64,000 nucleotides of DNA from Thinopyrum elongatum (taxonomy: Eukaryota; Streptophyta; Magnoliopsida; Poales; Poaceae), in NCBI GenBank assembly GCA_011799875.1, contig CM022298.1, forward strand, positions 49,477,485 through 49,541,484, written 5' to 3'. This document shows positions 30,535-42,795 of this stretch, one piece after another. Each line of letters starts with the position of its first letter. Position 1 is the stretch's first letter. Below the pieces are notes generated by a model. The model was given only the letters and a program-made list of their open reading frames with translations. It did not search any database and had not been told where the DNA came from. Made by a program: the position numbers and the translations under genes.

Positions 30535-31680
30535 CTAATTTTTTAGATATTCCAAAACGGAGATGATTCTTTGACCGTTTACCACCTTAGGGTTAGTGCC
30601 TTCGGCGTTGTTGATCTTGATGGCACCGGAACGATAAACCTCCTCGATAATGTAAGGACCTTCCCATTTAGAGAGAAGTTTTCCTGCAAAAAATCTTAAA
30701 CGAGAGTTGTATAGCAAAACATGATCACCTACATTAAACTCACGCTTTTGTATCCTTTTGTCATGCCATCTTTTAACCTTTTATTTAAACAACTTGGCAT
30801 TCTCATAGGCTTGGGTTCTCCATTCATCAAGTGAGCTAATGTCAAATAACCTCTTCTCCCCGGCAAGTTTGAAATCATAGTTGAGCTCTTTGATTGCCCA
30901 ATAAGCTTTATGTTCTAGTTCAAGAGGTAAGTGACATGCTTTTCCATAAACCATTTTGTATGGAGACATACCCATAGGGTTTTTAAAAGCAGTTCTATAA
31001 GCCCGTAATGCATCATCAAGTTTCTTAGACCAATTCTTTCTAGATCTATTAACAGTCTTTTGCAAAATCAATTTAATTTCTCTATTGCTCAATTCTACTT
31101 GACCACTGGACTGAGGGTGATAAGGAGATGCAATTCTATGGTTGACATCATATTTAGCAAGCATTTTACAGAAAACACCATGAATAAAATGTGAACCACC
31201 ATCAGTCATCAAGTATCTAGGGACTCCAAACCTCGGAAAAATAACTTATTTAAGCATCTTAATAGAGGTTTTATGATCAGCACTACTCGTTGGACTAGCT
31301 TCTACCCACTTAGTAACGTAATCAACAACAACTAAAATATGTGTATACCCATTAGAGGAAGGAAAAGGTCCCATATAATCAAAACCCCAAACATCAAATG
31401 GTTCAATAACAAGTGAATAATTCATAGGCATTTCCTGACGTCTACCAATATTACCAATTCTCTGGCATTCATCACAAGACAAGACAAACTTATGAGCATC
31501 CTTGAAGAGAGTAGGCCAGTAAAAACCAGATTGCAATACCTTGTGCGCAGTTCTATCTCCAGCATGGTGTCCTCCGTAAGCCTCGGAGTGGCACTTGCGT
31601 AGGATCTGTTCCTGTTCATGCTCCGGTACACAACGTCTAATAACACCATCTACTCCTTCTTTATAAAGGTGTGGGTCATC
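30535..31680 (-). pseudogene. Gypsy integrase, broken by nonsense codons
   Basis: The zinc-binding region reads HSEAYGGHHAG...CDECQR (~31600-31460). The DDE residues are all visible: FDYMGPF (~31385), MTDGGSHF (~31205), QVELSNRE (~31090). The C-terminal part (HVLLYNSRLRFFAGKL) follows to 30535. Stops interrupt the frame near 31684, 31244 and 30780. The active site remains but no full protein can be made. Confidence 0.85.
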
Positions 31681-31686
31681 CCAAAA

Positions 31687-33785
31687 TTAATGTCTTAAAT
31701 CATAGAAAAACTTCTTCCTTTGCTGGTATGTGAAACTAGGTGGTATAAATTTAGCAACAATATAATTAGCATAATCAGCATACCATGGAGTACTATGAAA
31801 AGCATTTATGACAGCTAATTGCTCATCAGGAAAGCTATCATCAATAGGCAGTGGGTCATCAAGAACATTTTCTACCCTGGACAAGTTGTCTGCAACGGGG
31901 TTCTCATCTCCCTTTCTATCAATAATATGCAAATCAAATTCTTGCAGCAAGAGAACCCATCTAATAAGTCTAGGTTTAGCATCTTTCTTTTACATAAGAT
32001 ATTTAATAGCAGCATGATTAGTATGAACAGTTACTTTGGAATCAACAATATAAGATCTGAACTTATCACAAGCAAAAATAACTGCTAAAAATTCTTTTTC
32101 AGTAGTAGCATAATTTCTCTGGGCACTGTCTAGAGTTTTACTAGCATAATGAATAACATTCAATTTCTTATCAACTCTTTGTCCTAGAATAACACCAACA
32201 GCATAATCACTAGCATCACACATAATTTCAAAAGGTAGGTTCCAATCAGGTGGTTGAACAATAGGTGCAGAAATTAAGGCTTTCTTAAGTATTTCAAATG
32301 CTTCTACACAATCATCATAAAAAACAAAAGGAACATCTTTTTGCAAAATATTAGTGACAGGCCTAGAAATTTTAGAGAAGTCTTTAATAAACCTCCTATA
32401 GAAACCAGCATGACCAAGGAGACTTCTTATACCATTGATATCTTTAGGACACGGCATCTTTTCGATAGCATCTACTTTAGCTTTATCAACTTCAATACCT
32501 CTTTCAAAAAATGTATGCCCCAAGACAATACCTTCATTAACCATAAAGTGGCACTTCTCCCAATTCAAGACAAGATTAGTTTCTTCACATCTCTGCAAAA
32601 CTTGATCAAGGTTCCTTAAGCAATCATCAAAAGAAGTTCTGTAAATGGAGATATCATCCATGAAAACCTCAACAATCTTTTCACAAAAGTCAGAGAATAT
32701 AGCAGTCATACATCTTTGAAAGGTAGCAGGTGCATTGCATAAACCAAAAGGCATACATCTATAAGCAAAGGTACCGAAAGGGCAAGTAAAAGTGGTCTTT
32801 TCTTGGTCCTCTTTTGATACAGGTATTTGAGAAAAACCAGAATAACCATCTAGAAAGCAAAAATGTGTATGTTTGGACAGTCTTTCTAGCATTTGATCGA
32901 TAAAAGGTAGAGTGTAATGATCTTTTCTAGTAGCTTTGTTTAATTTGCGAAAATCAATTACCATTCTATAACCTGTAACAATTCTTTGTGGGATCAATTC
33001 ATTCTTATCATTAGGGACAACAGTAATACCTCCCTTCTTAGGGACACAATGAACAGGACTTACCCATCTACTATCAGCAATACGATAAATTATACCTACC
33101 TCAAGAAGCTTTAATATTTCATTTCTTACCACTTCCTTCATCTTGGGATTTAACCGTCGTTGATGATCAACAACTGGTTTAGCATCAGGCTCCATATTAA
33201 TTTTATGCTGACATAGAGTGGGACTAATGCCCTTAAGATCATCAAGAGTATATCCAATAGCGGCGCGGTGCTTCTTCAGAGTTTTCAATAATTTCTTTTC
33301 TTCATGCTCTGAAAGGTTAGCACTAATAATAACAGGATATATCTTCTTTTCATCAAGATAAGCATATTTCAAAGTGTCAGGTAATTGTTTAAGCTCAAAC
33401 ACGGGATCACCCTTGGGTGGAGGAGGATCTCCAAGGATTTCAGCAGGCAAATTGTGTTTCAAAACAGGCATTTGGTTAAAGAATATTTCATCTAATTCCT
33501 TTGTTTCATTCAGAAACATATCATTTTCATGGTCTAGCAAATACTGTTCTAAAGGATCGGCAGGAGGAACGGCAATAGAAGCAAGACCAACAATTTCATC
33601 CTTACTAGGCAATTCTTTATCATGGGGTTGTCTACGAAATTTAGAGAAATTAAAATCATGAGACACATCCCCAAAACTTACAGTAACAATTTCTTTCTCA
33701 TAGTCTATCTTAGCATTTACAGTGTTCAAGAAAGGTCTACCAAATATAATGGGACAAAAATCATCTTGTGGGGAACCATGAAAAG
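31687..33785 (-). pseudogene. Gypsy reverse transcriptase-RNase H, broken
   Basis: The main frame, 33729-31990, is 579 residues. RT motifs are VIDFRKLNKAT, CFLDGYSGF, MPFGLCNAPATFQR and VFMDDIS (the xxDD active site). RNase H begins IMCDASDYAVG and has EKEFLAV. The later position reads VHTNHAAIKYL where other copies have TDHAA, so one catalytic Asp is replaced by Asn. A stop at 31990 separates the last piece ([20 protein letters not shown], 31950-31687). The start of this frame is joined to the protease by a one-base shift near 33780. Confidence 0.9.
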
Positions 33786-35183
33786 AAAATCAGTAGGGTA
33801 TTTTATTTTCCCACACAAGACTTTAACATCTCTAACAATCCCAATTGGTGTTATAGTATCTCTATTGGCAAGCTTAATAGTAACATCAATATCTTCTATC
33901 TCAGCAGGTGCAATATCATTCATAATTTCTTGATATAAGGTATAAGGAATTGCACTCACACTAGCACCCACATCACATAAACCATGATAACAATGATCTC
34001 CTATTTTAACAGAAACAACGGGCATGCCAACAATGGGTCTATGTTTGTCTTTAACATCAGGTTTAGCAATTCTAGCAGCTTCATCATAGAAATAAATAAC
34101 ATGCCCATCAATATTATCAACCAAGAGATCTTTAACCATAGAAATACTAGGTTCAAATTTAATTTGTTCAGGGGGAGTAGGTGTTCTAGTATAACTCTTA
34201 TGAACCACAGCTGAAGCTTTAGCATGATCCTTTATCCTAACAGGAAAAGGTGGTTTCTCAATGTAAGGAGTAGGAACAATAGGATCAACATTATATGTAA
34301 CAATTTCTTCTTCAACTTTAAAAGGTTCTACTACTTTTAATTCAATGGGAGGATGATATTTAAACCACTTATCCTTGGGGAGATCAACATGAGTAGCAAA
34401 TGATTCACAAAAAGAAGCTACTATCTCAGAGTCAAGTAGATATTTAGTGCTAAAATCACGAAAAGCATCGGTATCCATAAAAGATTTAACACAATCAAAC
34501 TTTAGGTTTATACCTGACTCATTACCTTCGTCGAGTTCCCAATCTTCAGAGTTGCGTTTAATTCTTTCCAATAAATCCCATTTGAATTCAACAGTCTTCT
34601 TCATAAAAGAACCAGTACAAGAAGTATCGAGCATGGATTGATTATTACGAGAAAGCCGAGCATAAAAATTTTGAATAATAATTTCTCTTGGGAGCTCATG
34701 ATTGGGGCATGAATATATCATTGACTTAAGCCTCCCCCAAGCTTGAGCGATACTTTCTCCTTCACGAGGCCAAAAATTATATATATAATTCCGATCACGA
34801 TGAACCAGATGCATAGGCTAAAACTTCTGATGAAATTCCAATTTCAATCCATTGTAGTTCCAGGATCCAATATCATCACATAGCCTATACCATGTCAATG
34901 CCTTTCCCTTAAAAGATAAAGGGAAGACCTTCTTCTTGACATCATCCTCGGGTAAACCTGCAAGCTTAAATAATCCACAAACTTCATCCACATAGATTAG
35001 ATGCATATCAGGATGTAGTGTTCCATCTCCTGCATAAGTATTAGCTAGCAGTTTTTCTATCATACCCAAAGGAATTTCATAATAAATATTTTTGGTAGGT
35101 GCAGTAGGTTGAGGAGCAACTCTTTGCTCTTCTAGTCGAGGTGAAGATACCACGAACAAGCCCCTCAAAGGATTATTTTCCAT
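33726..35183 (-). pseudogene. Gypsy gag-protease, broken
   Basis: Gag starts at ATG 35183 (MENNPLRGLFVVSSP). It contains the capsid-type KGKALTWYRLCDDIGSW...EFHQKF and meets a TAG at 34818-34820, then continues in frame (MHLVHRDRNYIYNFWPREGE) to 33726. The protease active site reads DVGASVSAIP (~33960), a variant of the usual D-x-GAS. One nonsense codon and one frameshift disable it. Confidence 0.85.
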
Positions 35184-35260
35184 AGTGACAAGTGACAGTA
35201 AATTTCAGCACACTATATAAATGTTTCCTTACCAAATTCCACTTAGCAAAGGCGCTTAAC

Positions 35261-35278
35261 TCCCCGGCAACGGCGCCA
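35261..35278 (-). other. Primer-binding site (tRNA-Asp type)
   Basis: Complement reads TGGCGCCGTTGCCGGGGA, 11 bases from the 5' LTR end at 35290. Matches the 3' end expected for plant tRNA-Asp(GTC). Confidence 0.8.
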
Positions 35279-36157
35279 GAAAAGAGTCTTGATGACCCAC
35301 AAGTATAGGGGATCTATCATAGTCCTTTCGATAAGTAAGAGTGTCGAACCCAACGAGGAGCAGAAGGAAATGACAAACGGTTTTCAGCAAGGTATTCTTT
35401 GCAAGCACTGAAATTATCGGTGACAGATAGTTGTGTGATAAGATAATTCGTAATGGGTAACAAGTAACAAAAGTAACTAAGGTGCAGCAAGGTGGCCCAA
35501 TCCTTTTTGTAGCAAAGGACAAGCCTGGACGAACTCTTATATGAAGCAAAGCGCTCCCGAGGACACATGGGAATTACTGCCAAGCTAGTTTTCATCATGC
35601 TCATATGATTCGCGTTCGTTACTTTGATAATTTGATATGTGGGTGGACCGGTGCTTGGTTGCTGCCCTTACTTGGACAGGCCTCCCACTTATGATTAACC
35701 CCTCTCGCAAGCATCCGCAACTACGAAAGAAGAATTAAGATAAATCTAACCATAGCATGAAACATATGGATCCAAATCAGCCCCTTACGAAGCAACGCAT
35801 AAACTAGGGTTTAAGCTTCTGTCACTCTAGCAACCCATCATCTACTTATTACTTCCCAATGCCTTCCCCTAGGCCCAAATCATGGTGAAGTGTCATGTAG
35901 TCGACGTTCACATAACACCACTAGAGGAAAGACAACATACATCTCATCAAAATATCGAAGGAATACCAAATTCACATGATTACTTATAACAAGACTTCTC
36001 CCATGTCCTCAGGAACAAACGTAACTACTCACAAAGCATGTTCATGTTCATAATCAGAGGGGTATTTAAGAGCATTAAGTATCTAAACATATGATCTTCC
36101 ACCGAATAAACCAACTAGCATCAAATACAAGGAGTAATCAACACTACTAGCAACCCA

Positions 36158-37455
36158 CACTAGTAGAAAAAGGCCCATTTGTCCCGGTTCCAGAGGCCCA
36201 TTTGTCCCGGTTCTGGAACCGGGACTAAAGGGTCGGGACTGAAGCCCAATACAATATAAGATCTCTTACAATCCCTAACATCTGATGTCAAGTTCCACAT
36301 GGTATTCTCCGGCTTTATTTATGACGTGGTCAAGAAAGAATCCCGCCAATTCCTCTTGAATTGCTCGTATGCGATCTTGTGGTAGGAGTTCATCCCGCAT
36401 CTGCCACATCTAATTTGAAGAAGGGGGTAAATACATATATATGAATGAAACTCAACACAAATGATGGTAATAAAATAAAATTGTGAATATTATTGCTTAC
36501 GCACTTCATATTGTTTTTTAGAGTAGACCCGCTCACAGGTCGTGTGGCGGATGAATTCGCAAACGTAGTATCCACAAAAATCATTCCCGCCTTCCTGCCA
36601 CAACCACTTTACAAGAAATAGAGGTCAATCAAACTGATAAGCAAGCATGCTAAATGGTATTGATGAAACTAGCTAGAATCAATGGGAGATGCGCGGAACT
36701 AGCTAGTAGTACTTACTTTCGGGTGTGTAAATCGCAGCTCCCCCGGCAGTCCCGGAGCTTCTGCGGTGAACTCTTTCCAAACCCCGCCAGACAAAGAAAA
36801 CAATTACTTGATATCAGGAAATGAACAAAGTTGCCGATATGGTGCGATAACGATCGATCAAACTTACTTCTCGAGCATTTTAGTCATGGCCGCATACTCC
36901 TTGGGATCTTTTCGTCTCGAGTCTAAGACGGTTACTAGTCCCTGCTCAAGCTTAATCTCTAGGAGAATAAAGTGGAAGCTGCGCATGCATGCCTAACTCA
37001 TCAATTACATTACTATAACCTCGAGTAATAAGGGAAACCGAATATGCAGAAGACAGTAACACTCACTTGAAGTTGTAAGGAAAGAGTATTTTATCTTTGT
37101 TTTGATTTTTAAGCAACGATTGTAGCAAGTTGGCCTCAGTTTCTTTCGCATTATATTTAACCGTCCATTCATCTATGAGATTTGTGTTAATGAACCCAAT
37201 ATCATAGATTTGTGCTTTTCTGCATTTGACGATCTTCAATCTGCATAATATAGTGAGGATAATTATATATACATGCAATGAAAGAGCTGAGCTATATATA
37301 GAGACTTAATTACAGAAGTAGTACTTACAGACAGTAGCAAGTGACGATTATTTTATCGAGGGCCTTTTGATTGAAAAACTGGAAGAACTCCTCAAATGGA
37401 ACAGACAACAGATCAATTCCAACAAGGTCGTGCTCCTCTTTAACTCTCAGTGTCA
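36158..37455 (-). mobile_element. CACTA transposon, 3' end fragment inserted in the Gypsy LTR
   Basis: CACTAGTAGAAAAAGG starts at 36158, directly after CCA within the Gypsy 5' LTR; the intact LTR reads AACCCACAGG at the same place (27680-27695), so insertion followed AACCCA with CCA as likely target duplication. Subterminal GTCCCGGTTC/GAACCGGGAC repeats follow. The Ulp1-like gene reads toward this end. At about 37455 it is cut by Sabrina-like internal sequence. Same subterminal motif as the CACTA element at 23581. Confidence 0.8.
36275..37455 (-). pseudogene. CACTA-encoded Ulp1-like (C48) protease, C-terminal exons, N-terminus lost
   Basis: Minus-strand exons, approximate: 37445-37332 (GIDLLSVPFEEFFQFFNQKA, ends CYCL before GTAAG), 37260-37065 (KAQIYDIGFINTNLIDEW), 36990-36866 (HFILLEIKLEQGLV...VLDSRRK, with the expected His and Asp), 36785-36722 (WKEFTAEAPGLPGEL), 36604-36510 (QEGGNDFCGYYVCEFIR, holding the Gln, and the catalytic Cys before Gly) and 36400-36275 (RDELLPQDRIRAIQEELAG, stop TAG). 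The catalytic triad is therefore intact, unlike the copy in the 7390-13940 element. Upstream exons are missing at the 37455 junction. Ulp1 enzymes cleave SUMO conjugates; the role in CACTA elements is not settled. Confidence 0.75.
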
Positions 37456-39190
37456 AAACATCTAAAGATATACCTTCAAGCACTCACCTCCCCGGCAACG
37501 GCGCCAGAAAAGAGCTTGATGTCTACTACGCAACCTTCTTCTTGTAGACTCGTGTTGGGCCTCCAAGCGCAGAGTTTTGTAGGACAGTAGCAAATTTCCC
37601 TCAAGTGGATGACCTAAGGTTTATCAATCTGTGGGAGGCGTAGAATGAAGATGGTCTCTCTCAAACAACCCTGCAACCAAATAACAAAGAGTCTCTTGTG
37701 TCCCCAACACACCCAATACAATGGTAAATTGTATAGGTGCACTAGTTCAGCGAAGAGATGATGATACAAGTGTAGTATGGATGGTAAAAATATATTTTTA
37801 TAATCTGAATAAATAAAAAGAGCAAGGTAGCAAGTAACAAAAGTGAGCGAAAACGGTATTGCAATGCTTCGAAACAAGGCCTAGGGTTCATACTTTCACT
37901 AGTGCAAGTTCTCTCGACAATGATAACATAATTAGATCATATGGCAATCCCTCAACGTGCAACAAAGAGTCACTCCAAAGTCACTAATAGCGGAGAATAA
38001 ACGAAGAGATTATTGCAGGGTACGAAACCACCTCAAAGTTATTCTTTCTGATCGATCTATTGGGCTATTCCTATAAGTGCCACAAACAGCCCTAGAGTTC
38101 GTACTAAAATAACACCTTAAGATACACATCAACCAAAACCCTAGTGTCACCTAGATACTCCAATGTCACCACAAGTATCCGTGGGTTTGATTATACGATA
38201 TGCATCACACAATCTCAGATTCATCTATTCAAACCAACACAAAGAACTTCAAAGAGTGCCTCAAAGTTTCTACCGGAGAGTCAAGACAAAAACGTGTGCC
38301 AACCCCTATGCATAAGTTCACAAGGTCACAGAACCCGCAAGTTGATCACCAAAACATACATCAAGTGGATCACGTGAATATACCATTGTCACCACAGATA
38401 AGCACATGCAAGACATACATCAAGTGTTCTCAAATCCTTACAGACTCAATCCGATAAGATAACTTCAAAGGGAAAACTCAATTCATTACAAGAAGGTAGA
38501 GGGGGAGAAACATCATAAGATCTAACTATAATAGCAAAGCTCGTGGTACATCAAGATCGTGCCAAATCAAGAACACGAGGGAGAGAGATCAAACACATAG
38601 CTACTGGTACATACCCTCAGCCCCGAGGTTGAACTACTCCCTCCTCGTCATGGAGATCACCAGGACGATGAAGATGGCCATCGGTGATGATTTCCCCCTC
38701 CAGTAGGTTGCTGGAACGGGCTCCCGATTGGTTTTTCATGGCTACAGAGGCTTGCGGTGGCGGAAATCCTGATCTACGTTTATTTCTGGGGGTTTCTATA
38801 TTTATAAGAATTTTTGCCGTCAAGAACAAGTTAGGGGGGGGGGGTCCATGAGGAGCCCACAAGACCAGAGGGCACGCCATAGGGGGGGGGGGCGCCCTCC
38901 ACCCTTGTGGAGGCCTCGTGGCTCTTCTGGCCCAACTCTTTTGCTTTGGGGGCTTCTTCTGGTCCATAAAAAATCACCATAAATTTTCAGCTCATTTGGA
39001 CTCCGTTTGGTATTCCTTTTCTGCGAAACTCAAAAACAAGGAAAAAACAGAAACTGGCACTGGGCTCTAGGTTAATAGGTTAGGCCCAAAAATAATATAA
39101 AATAGTATATAAATGCATATAAAACATCCAAAACAGATAATATAATAGCATGGAACAATAAAAAATTATAGATACGTTGGAGACGTATCA

Positions 39191-41823
39191 AGCATCCCCA
39201 AGCTTAATTCCAGCTCGTCCTCGAGTAGTTAAATGATAAAAACAGAATTTTTGATGTGGAATGCTACCTAACGTATTTATCCATGTAATTTTCTTTATTG
39301 TGGCATGAATGTTCAGATCCATAAGATTCAAAACAAAAGTTTAATATTGACATAAAAACAATAATACTTCAAGCATACTAACAAGGCAATTATGTCTTCT
39401 CAAAATAACATGGCCAAAGAAAGCTTATCCCTACAAAATCATATAGTCTGGCTATGCTCCATCTTCATCACACAAAATATTCAAATCATGCACAACCCCG
39501 ATGACAAGCCAAGTAATTGTTTCATACTTTTGATGACAAGCCGAGAGTTGCGCGGTACTAGAGAGGCTAGCAATGGTGGAAGGGTGAGAGTGCGTATAAT
39601 CCATGGACTCAACATTAGTCATAAAGAACTCACATACTTATTGCAAAAGTCTATTAGCTATCGAAACAAAGTACTACACGCATTCTCCTAGGGGGATAGA
39701 TTGGTAGGAAAAGACCATCGGTCGTCCCCGACCGCCACTCATAAGGAAGACAATCAATAAATAAATCATGCTCCGACTTCATCACATAACGGTTCACCAT
39801 ACATGCATGCTACGGGAATCACAAACTTTAACACAAGTATTTCTACCAATCCACAATTATTCACTAGCATGACTCTAATATCACCATCTTTATATCTCAA
39901 AACAAATGCAAGGAATCAAACATTCTCATAGTATTCAATGCTCTTTATATGAAAGTTTTTATTATATCCCTCTTGGATGCCTATCATATTAGAACTAAAT
40001 TTATAACCAAAGCAAATTACCATGCTGTTTAAAGACTCTCAAAATAATATAAGTGAAGCATGAGAGTTCAACAATTTCTATAAAATAAAACCACCGCCGT
40101 GCTCTAAAAAGATATAAGTGAAGCACTAGAGGAAATGACAAACTATTCCAAAAGATATAAGTGAAGATCAATGAGTAGTCGAATAATTATGTAACTATGT
40201 GAAGATTCTCTAACATTTAAGAATTTCAGATCTTGGAATATTATTCAAACATCAAGAAAAAAAAATGACATTGCAAGGATAGCGCATATCATGTGAAGAA
40301 GCAAAAACTTAGGCTCAACCAAAACTAACAGATAGTTGTTGAAGAAGAAAGGTGGGATGCCAACCGTTGCATCCCCAAGCTTAGATGCTTGAGACTTCTT
40401 GAAATATTAATTAGGGATGCCTTGGGCATCCCCAAGCTTGAGCTCTTGTGTCTCCTTAATTCCTTTTATATCACGGTTTCCCTAAATTTTAAAACTTCAT
40501 CCACACAAAACTCAACAAGAACTTGTGAGAAAAGTTAGTATAAATCAAATGCAAAACCTTATCATTCTCTACTGTAGAAAATCACTAAAATTATTATTTA
40601 ACATTGCATACTAAATGCCTCTGCATATTTAATACTCCTATCCTCAAATAGAATCATTAAACAAGCAAACATATGCAAACAATGCAAACATAACAGCAAT
40701 CTGTCAAAACAGGACAGTCTGCAAAGAGTGCAATTGTACTCATACTTCCATAACTCGAAAATTTCTGAAAACTTACCACACTGTATAAAATTTGTTGTTA
40801 CTCATTGTGTAAAAATTTCAAGATTTTATCATGTTCTGACTTTCTAGAAGAATTCATACAACAATAGAAAACTTTCTGTTTTCAAAATAGCAACATATAG
40901 ACTTGCAAAATAAGCATGGTAAAGGCTATACTTGACCTTTTTATTGAAATAAAAGATACATAACATTACTCTAAATAACAGCAAGCAAATCCTAATAAAA
41001 TAAAATGATGCTCCAAGAAAAACTCATATTATGTGACGAATAAAAATATAGTTCCAAGTAAGGTTACCGATAATGTTGGAGACGAAAGAGGGGATGCCAT
41101 CCGGGATGATCCCCAAGCTTAGTTGCTTGAATCTTCCTTGAATATTACCTTGGGGTGCCTTGGGCATCCCCAAGCTTAGGGTCTTGTCACTCCTTATTCT
41201 CCTCATATCGATATCTCACCCAAAACTTGAAAACTTCAATCAGACAAAACTTAACAAAACCTTCGTGAGATCCGTTAGTATAATAAAACAAATCATTCAC
41301 TTGGTTACTGTCAAAGACAAGATTCATAATTGTTCTCACACAATGCCTACTGTAACCTATCATTTATACAATTTATATTAAGAAATATAAGCCATAGACA
41401 CTAGAAAACAAGCAAACTATGCATCGAAAATAGAATCTGTCAAAAACAGAACAGTCTCTGAAGATCTGAATTGAAATCATACTTATGTAGCTCCAAAAAT
41501 TCTAAAAAATTAGTAAAACGTATAAAGTTTTTATATACTTACTCTGTAAAAAAATCAGAGTTTTTTCACGTTCCAGTAAAAGATAGGAATTTCTGTACTG
41601 GACGCAAAAGTTTCTGTTTTTGCACAGAATCAAATCAACTATCAACCACACTATCCCAAAGGCTTTACTTGGCACTTTATTGAAACAAAAGCTATAAAAC
41701 ATGATTACTACAGTATAATAATCACATGAACACAAAAAAACAGTAGGGGTAAATATTGGGTTGTTTCCCAACAAGCGCTTTTCTTTAATGCCTTTTAGCT
41801 AGGCATGATGATTTCAATGATGC
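39191..41823. other. Non-coding internal region with polypurine-like repeats
   Basis: AT-rich, no conserved ORF. On the minus strand the 3' LTR is preceded by a tract complementary to AGCATCCCCAAGCTTA (39191-39206). The same phrase (GCATCCCCAAGCTTAG or near) recurs at 40369, 40426, 41108 and 41164, and again at 42584 in the ORF. Confidence 0.75.
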
Positions 41824-42795
41824 TCACATGAAAGATAAGAATTGAAACATAATGGGAGCATCATGAAGCATATGACTAGCACATTTAAGTCTAACCCACT
41901 TCCTATGCATAGGGATTTTGTGAGGAAAAAACTTATGGGAACAAGAATCAACTAGCATAGGAAGGTAAAACAAGCAAAACTTCAAGATTTTCAACACATA
42001 GAGAGAAAACTTGATATAATTGCAATATATAAAAGCATATGCTCCCCTATCATAGTAATTTTCAGTAGCATCACGAATGAATTCAACAATATAACCATCA
42101 CATAAAGCATTATCTTCATGATGCACAAGCATAGAAATTTTATTACTCTCCACATAAGCAAAATTATCCTCATGAATAGTAGTGGGAGCAAACTCAACAA
42201 AATAACTATCATGTGAGGCATAATCCAATTGAAAATTAAAACCATGATGACAAGTTTCATGGTTATCATTATTCTTTATAGCGTACATGTCATCACAATA
42301 ATCATCATAGATAGCAACTTTGTTCTCATAATCAATTGGAACCTCTTCCAAAATAGTGGATTCATCACTAAATAAAGTCAAGACCTCTCCAAATCCACTT
42401 TCATAATTATCACAATAAGATTCAACACCCTCCAAAATAGTGGGATCATTACTTCCTAAAGTTGACACTCTTCCAAACCCACTTTCATCAATATAATCAT
42501 CATAAATAGGAGGCATGCAATCATCATAATAAATTTGCTCATCAAAACTTGGGGGACTAAAAATATCATCTTCAACAAACATAGCATCCCCAAGCTTGTG
42601 GCTTTGCATATCATTAGCACCATGGATATTCAAAGAATTCAAACTAACAACATTGCAATCATGCTCATCATTCAAAAATTTAGTGCCAAACATTTTATAG
42701 ACTTCTTCTTCTAACACTTGAGCACAATTTTCCTTTCCATCATTTTCACGAAAGACATTAAAAAGATGACGCATATGAGGCAACCTCAATTCCAT
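41824..42795 (-). CDS. Uncharacterised acidic protein of the Sabrina-like element, 323 residues
   Basis: Single frame from ATG 42795 (MELRLPHMRHLFNVFREN). The middle is very rich in Asp, Glu, Tyr and Ser with internal near-repeats (DESGFGRVSTLGSNDPTILE; ESGFGEVLTLFSDESTILEE). The C-terminal third is hydrophobic and basic (YIKFSLYVLKILKFCLFYL...). It occupies the place of gag-pol but matches no gag, protease or polymerase motif I know. Undamaged here; an N-terminal fragment is at 2199-2368. Confidence 0.5.
   Translation of the reverse strand: MELRLPHMRHLFNVFRENDGKENCAQVLEEEVYKMFGTKFLNDEHDCNVVSLNSLNIHGANDMQSHKLGDAMFVEDDIFSPPSFDEQIYYDDCMPPIYDDYIDESGFGRVSTLGSNDPTILEGVESYCDNYESGFGEVLTLFSDESTILEEVPIDYENKVAIYDDYCDDMYAIKNNDNHETCHHGFNFQLDYASHDSYFVEFAPTTIHEDNFAYVESNKISMLVHHEDNALCDGYIVEFIRDATENYYDRGAYAFIYCNYIKFSLYVLKILKFCLFYLPMLVDSCSHKFFPHKIPMHRKWVRLKCASHMLHDAPIMFQFLSFM

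Larger units (their letters stand above)
26819..36157 (-). mobile_element. Athila/Fatima-like Gypsy retrotransposon inserted in the CACTA transposase
   Basis: Minus-strand element. The 3' LTR is 26819-28337 (1519 bp, from TGATACGTCC to GTGGGTCATCA). A polypurine tract abuts it (AAGCTTGGGGGAGT, complement of 28338-28351). The 5' LTR is 35290-36157, only 868 bp, because a CACTA end interrupts it at 36158. The primer site at 35261-35278 is TGGCGCCGTTGCCGGGGA (tRNA-Asp type). Gene order is gag, protease, RT-RNase H, integrase, then an extra small ORF. The left flank CGCTC (26814-26818) would be the target duplication; its partner is lost. Family name is by resemblance. Confidence 0.85.
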
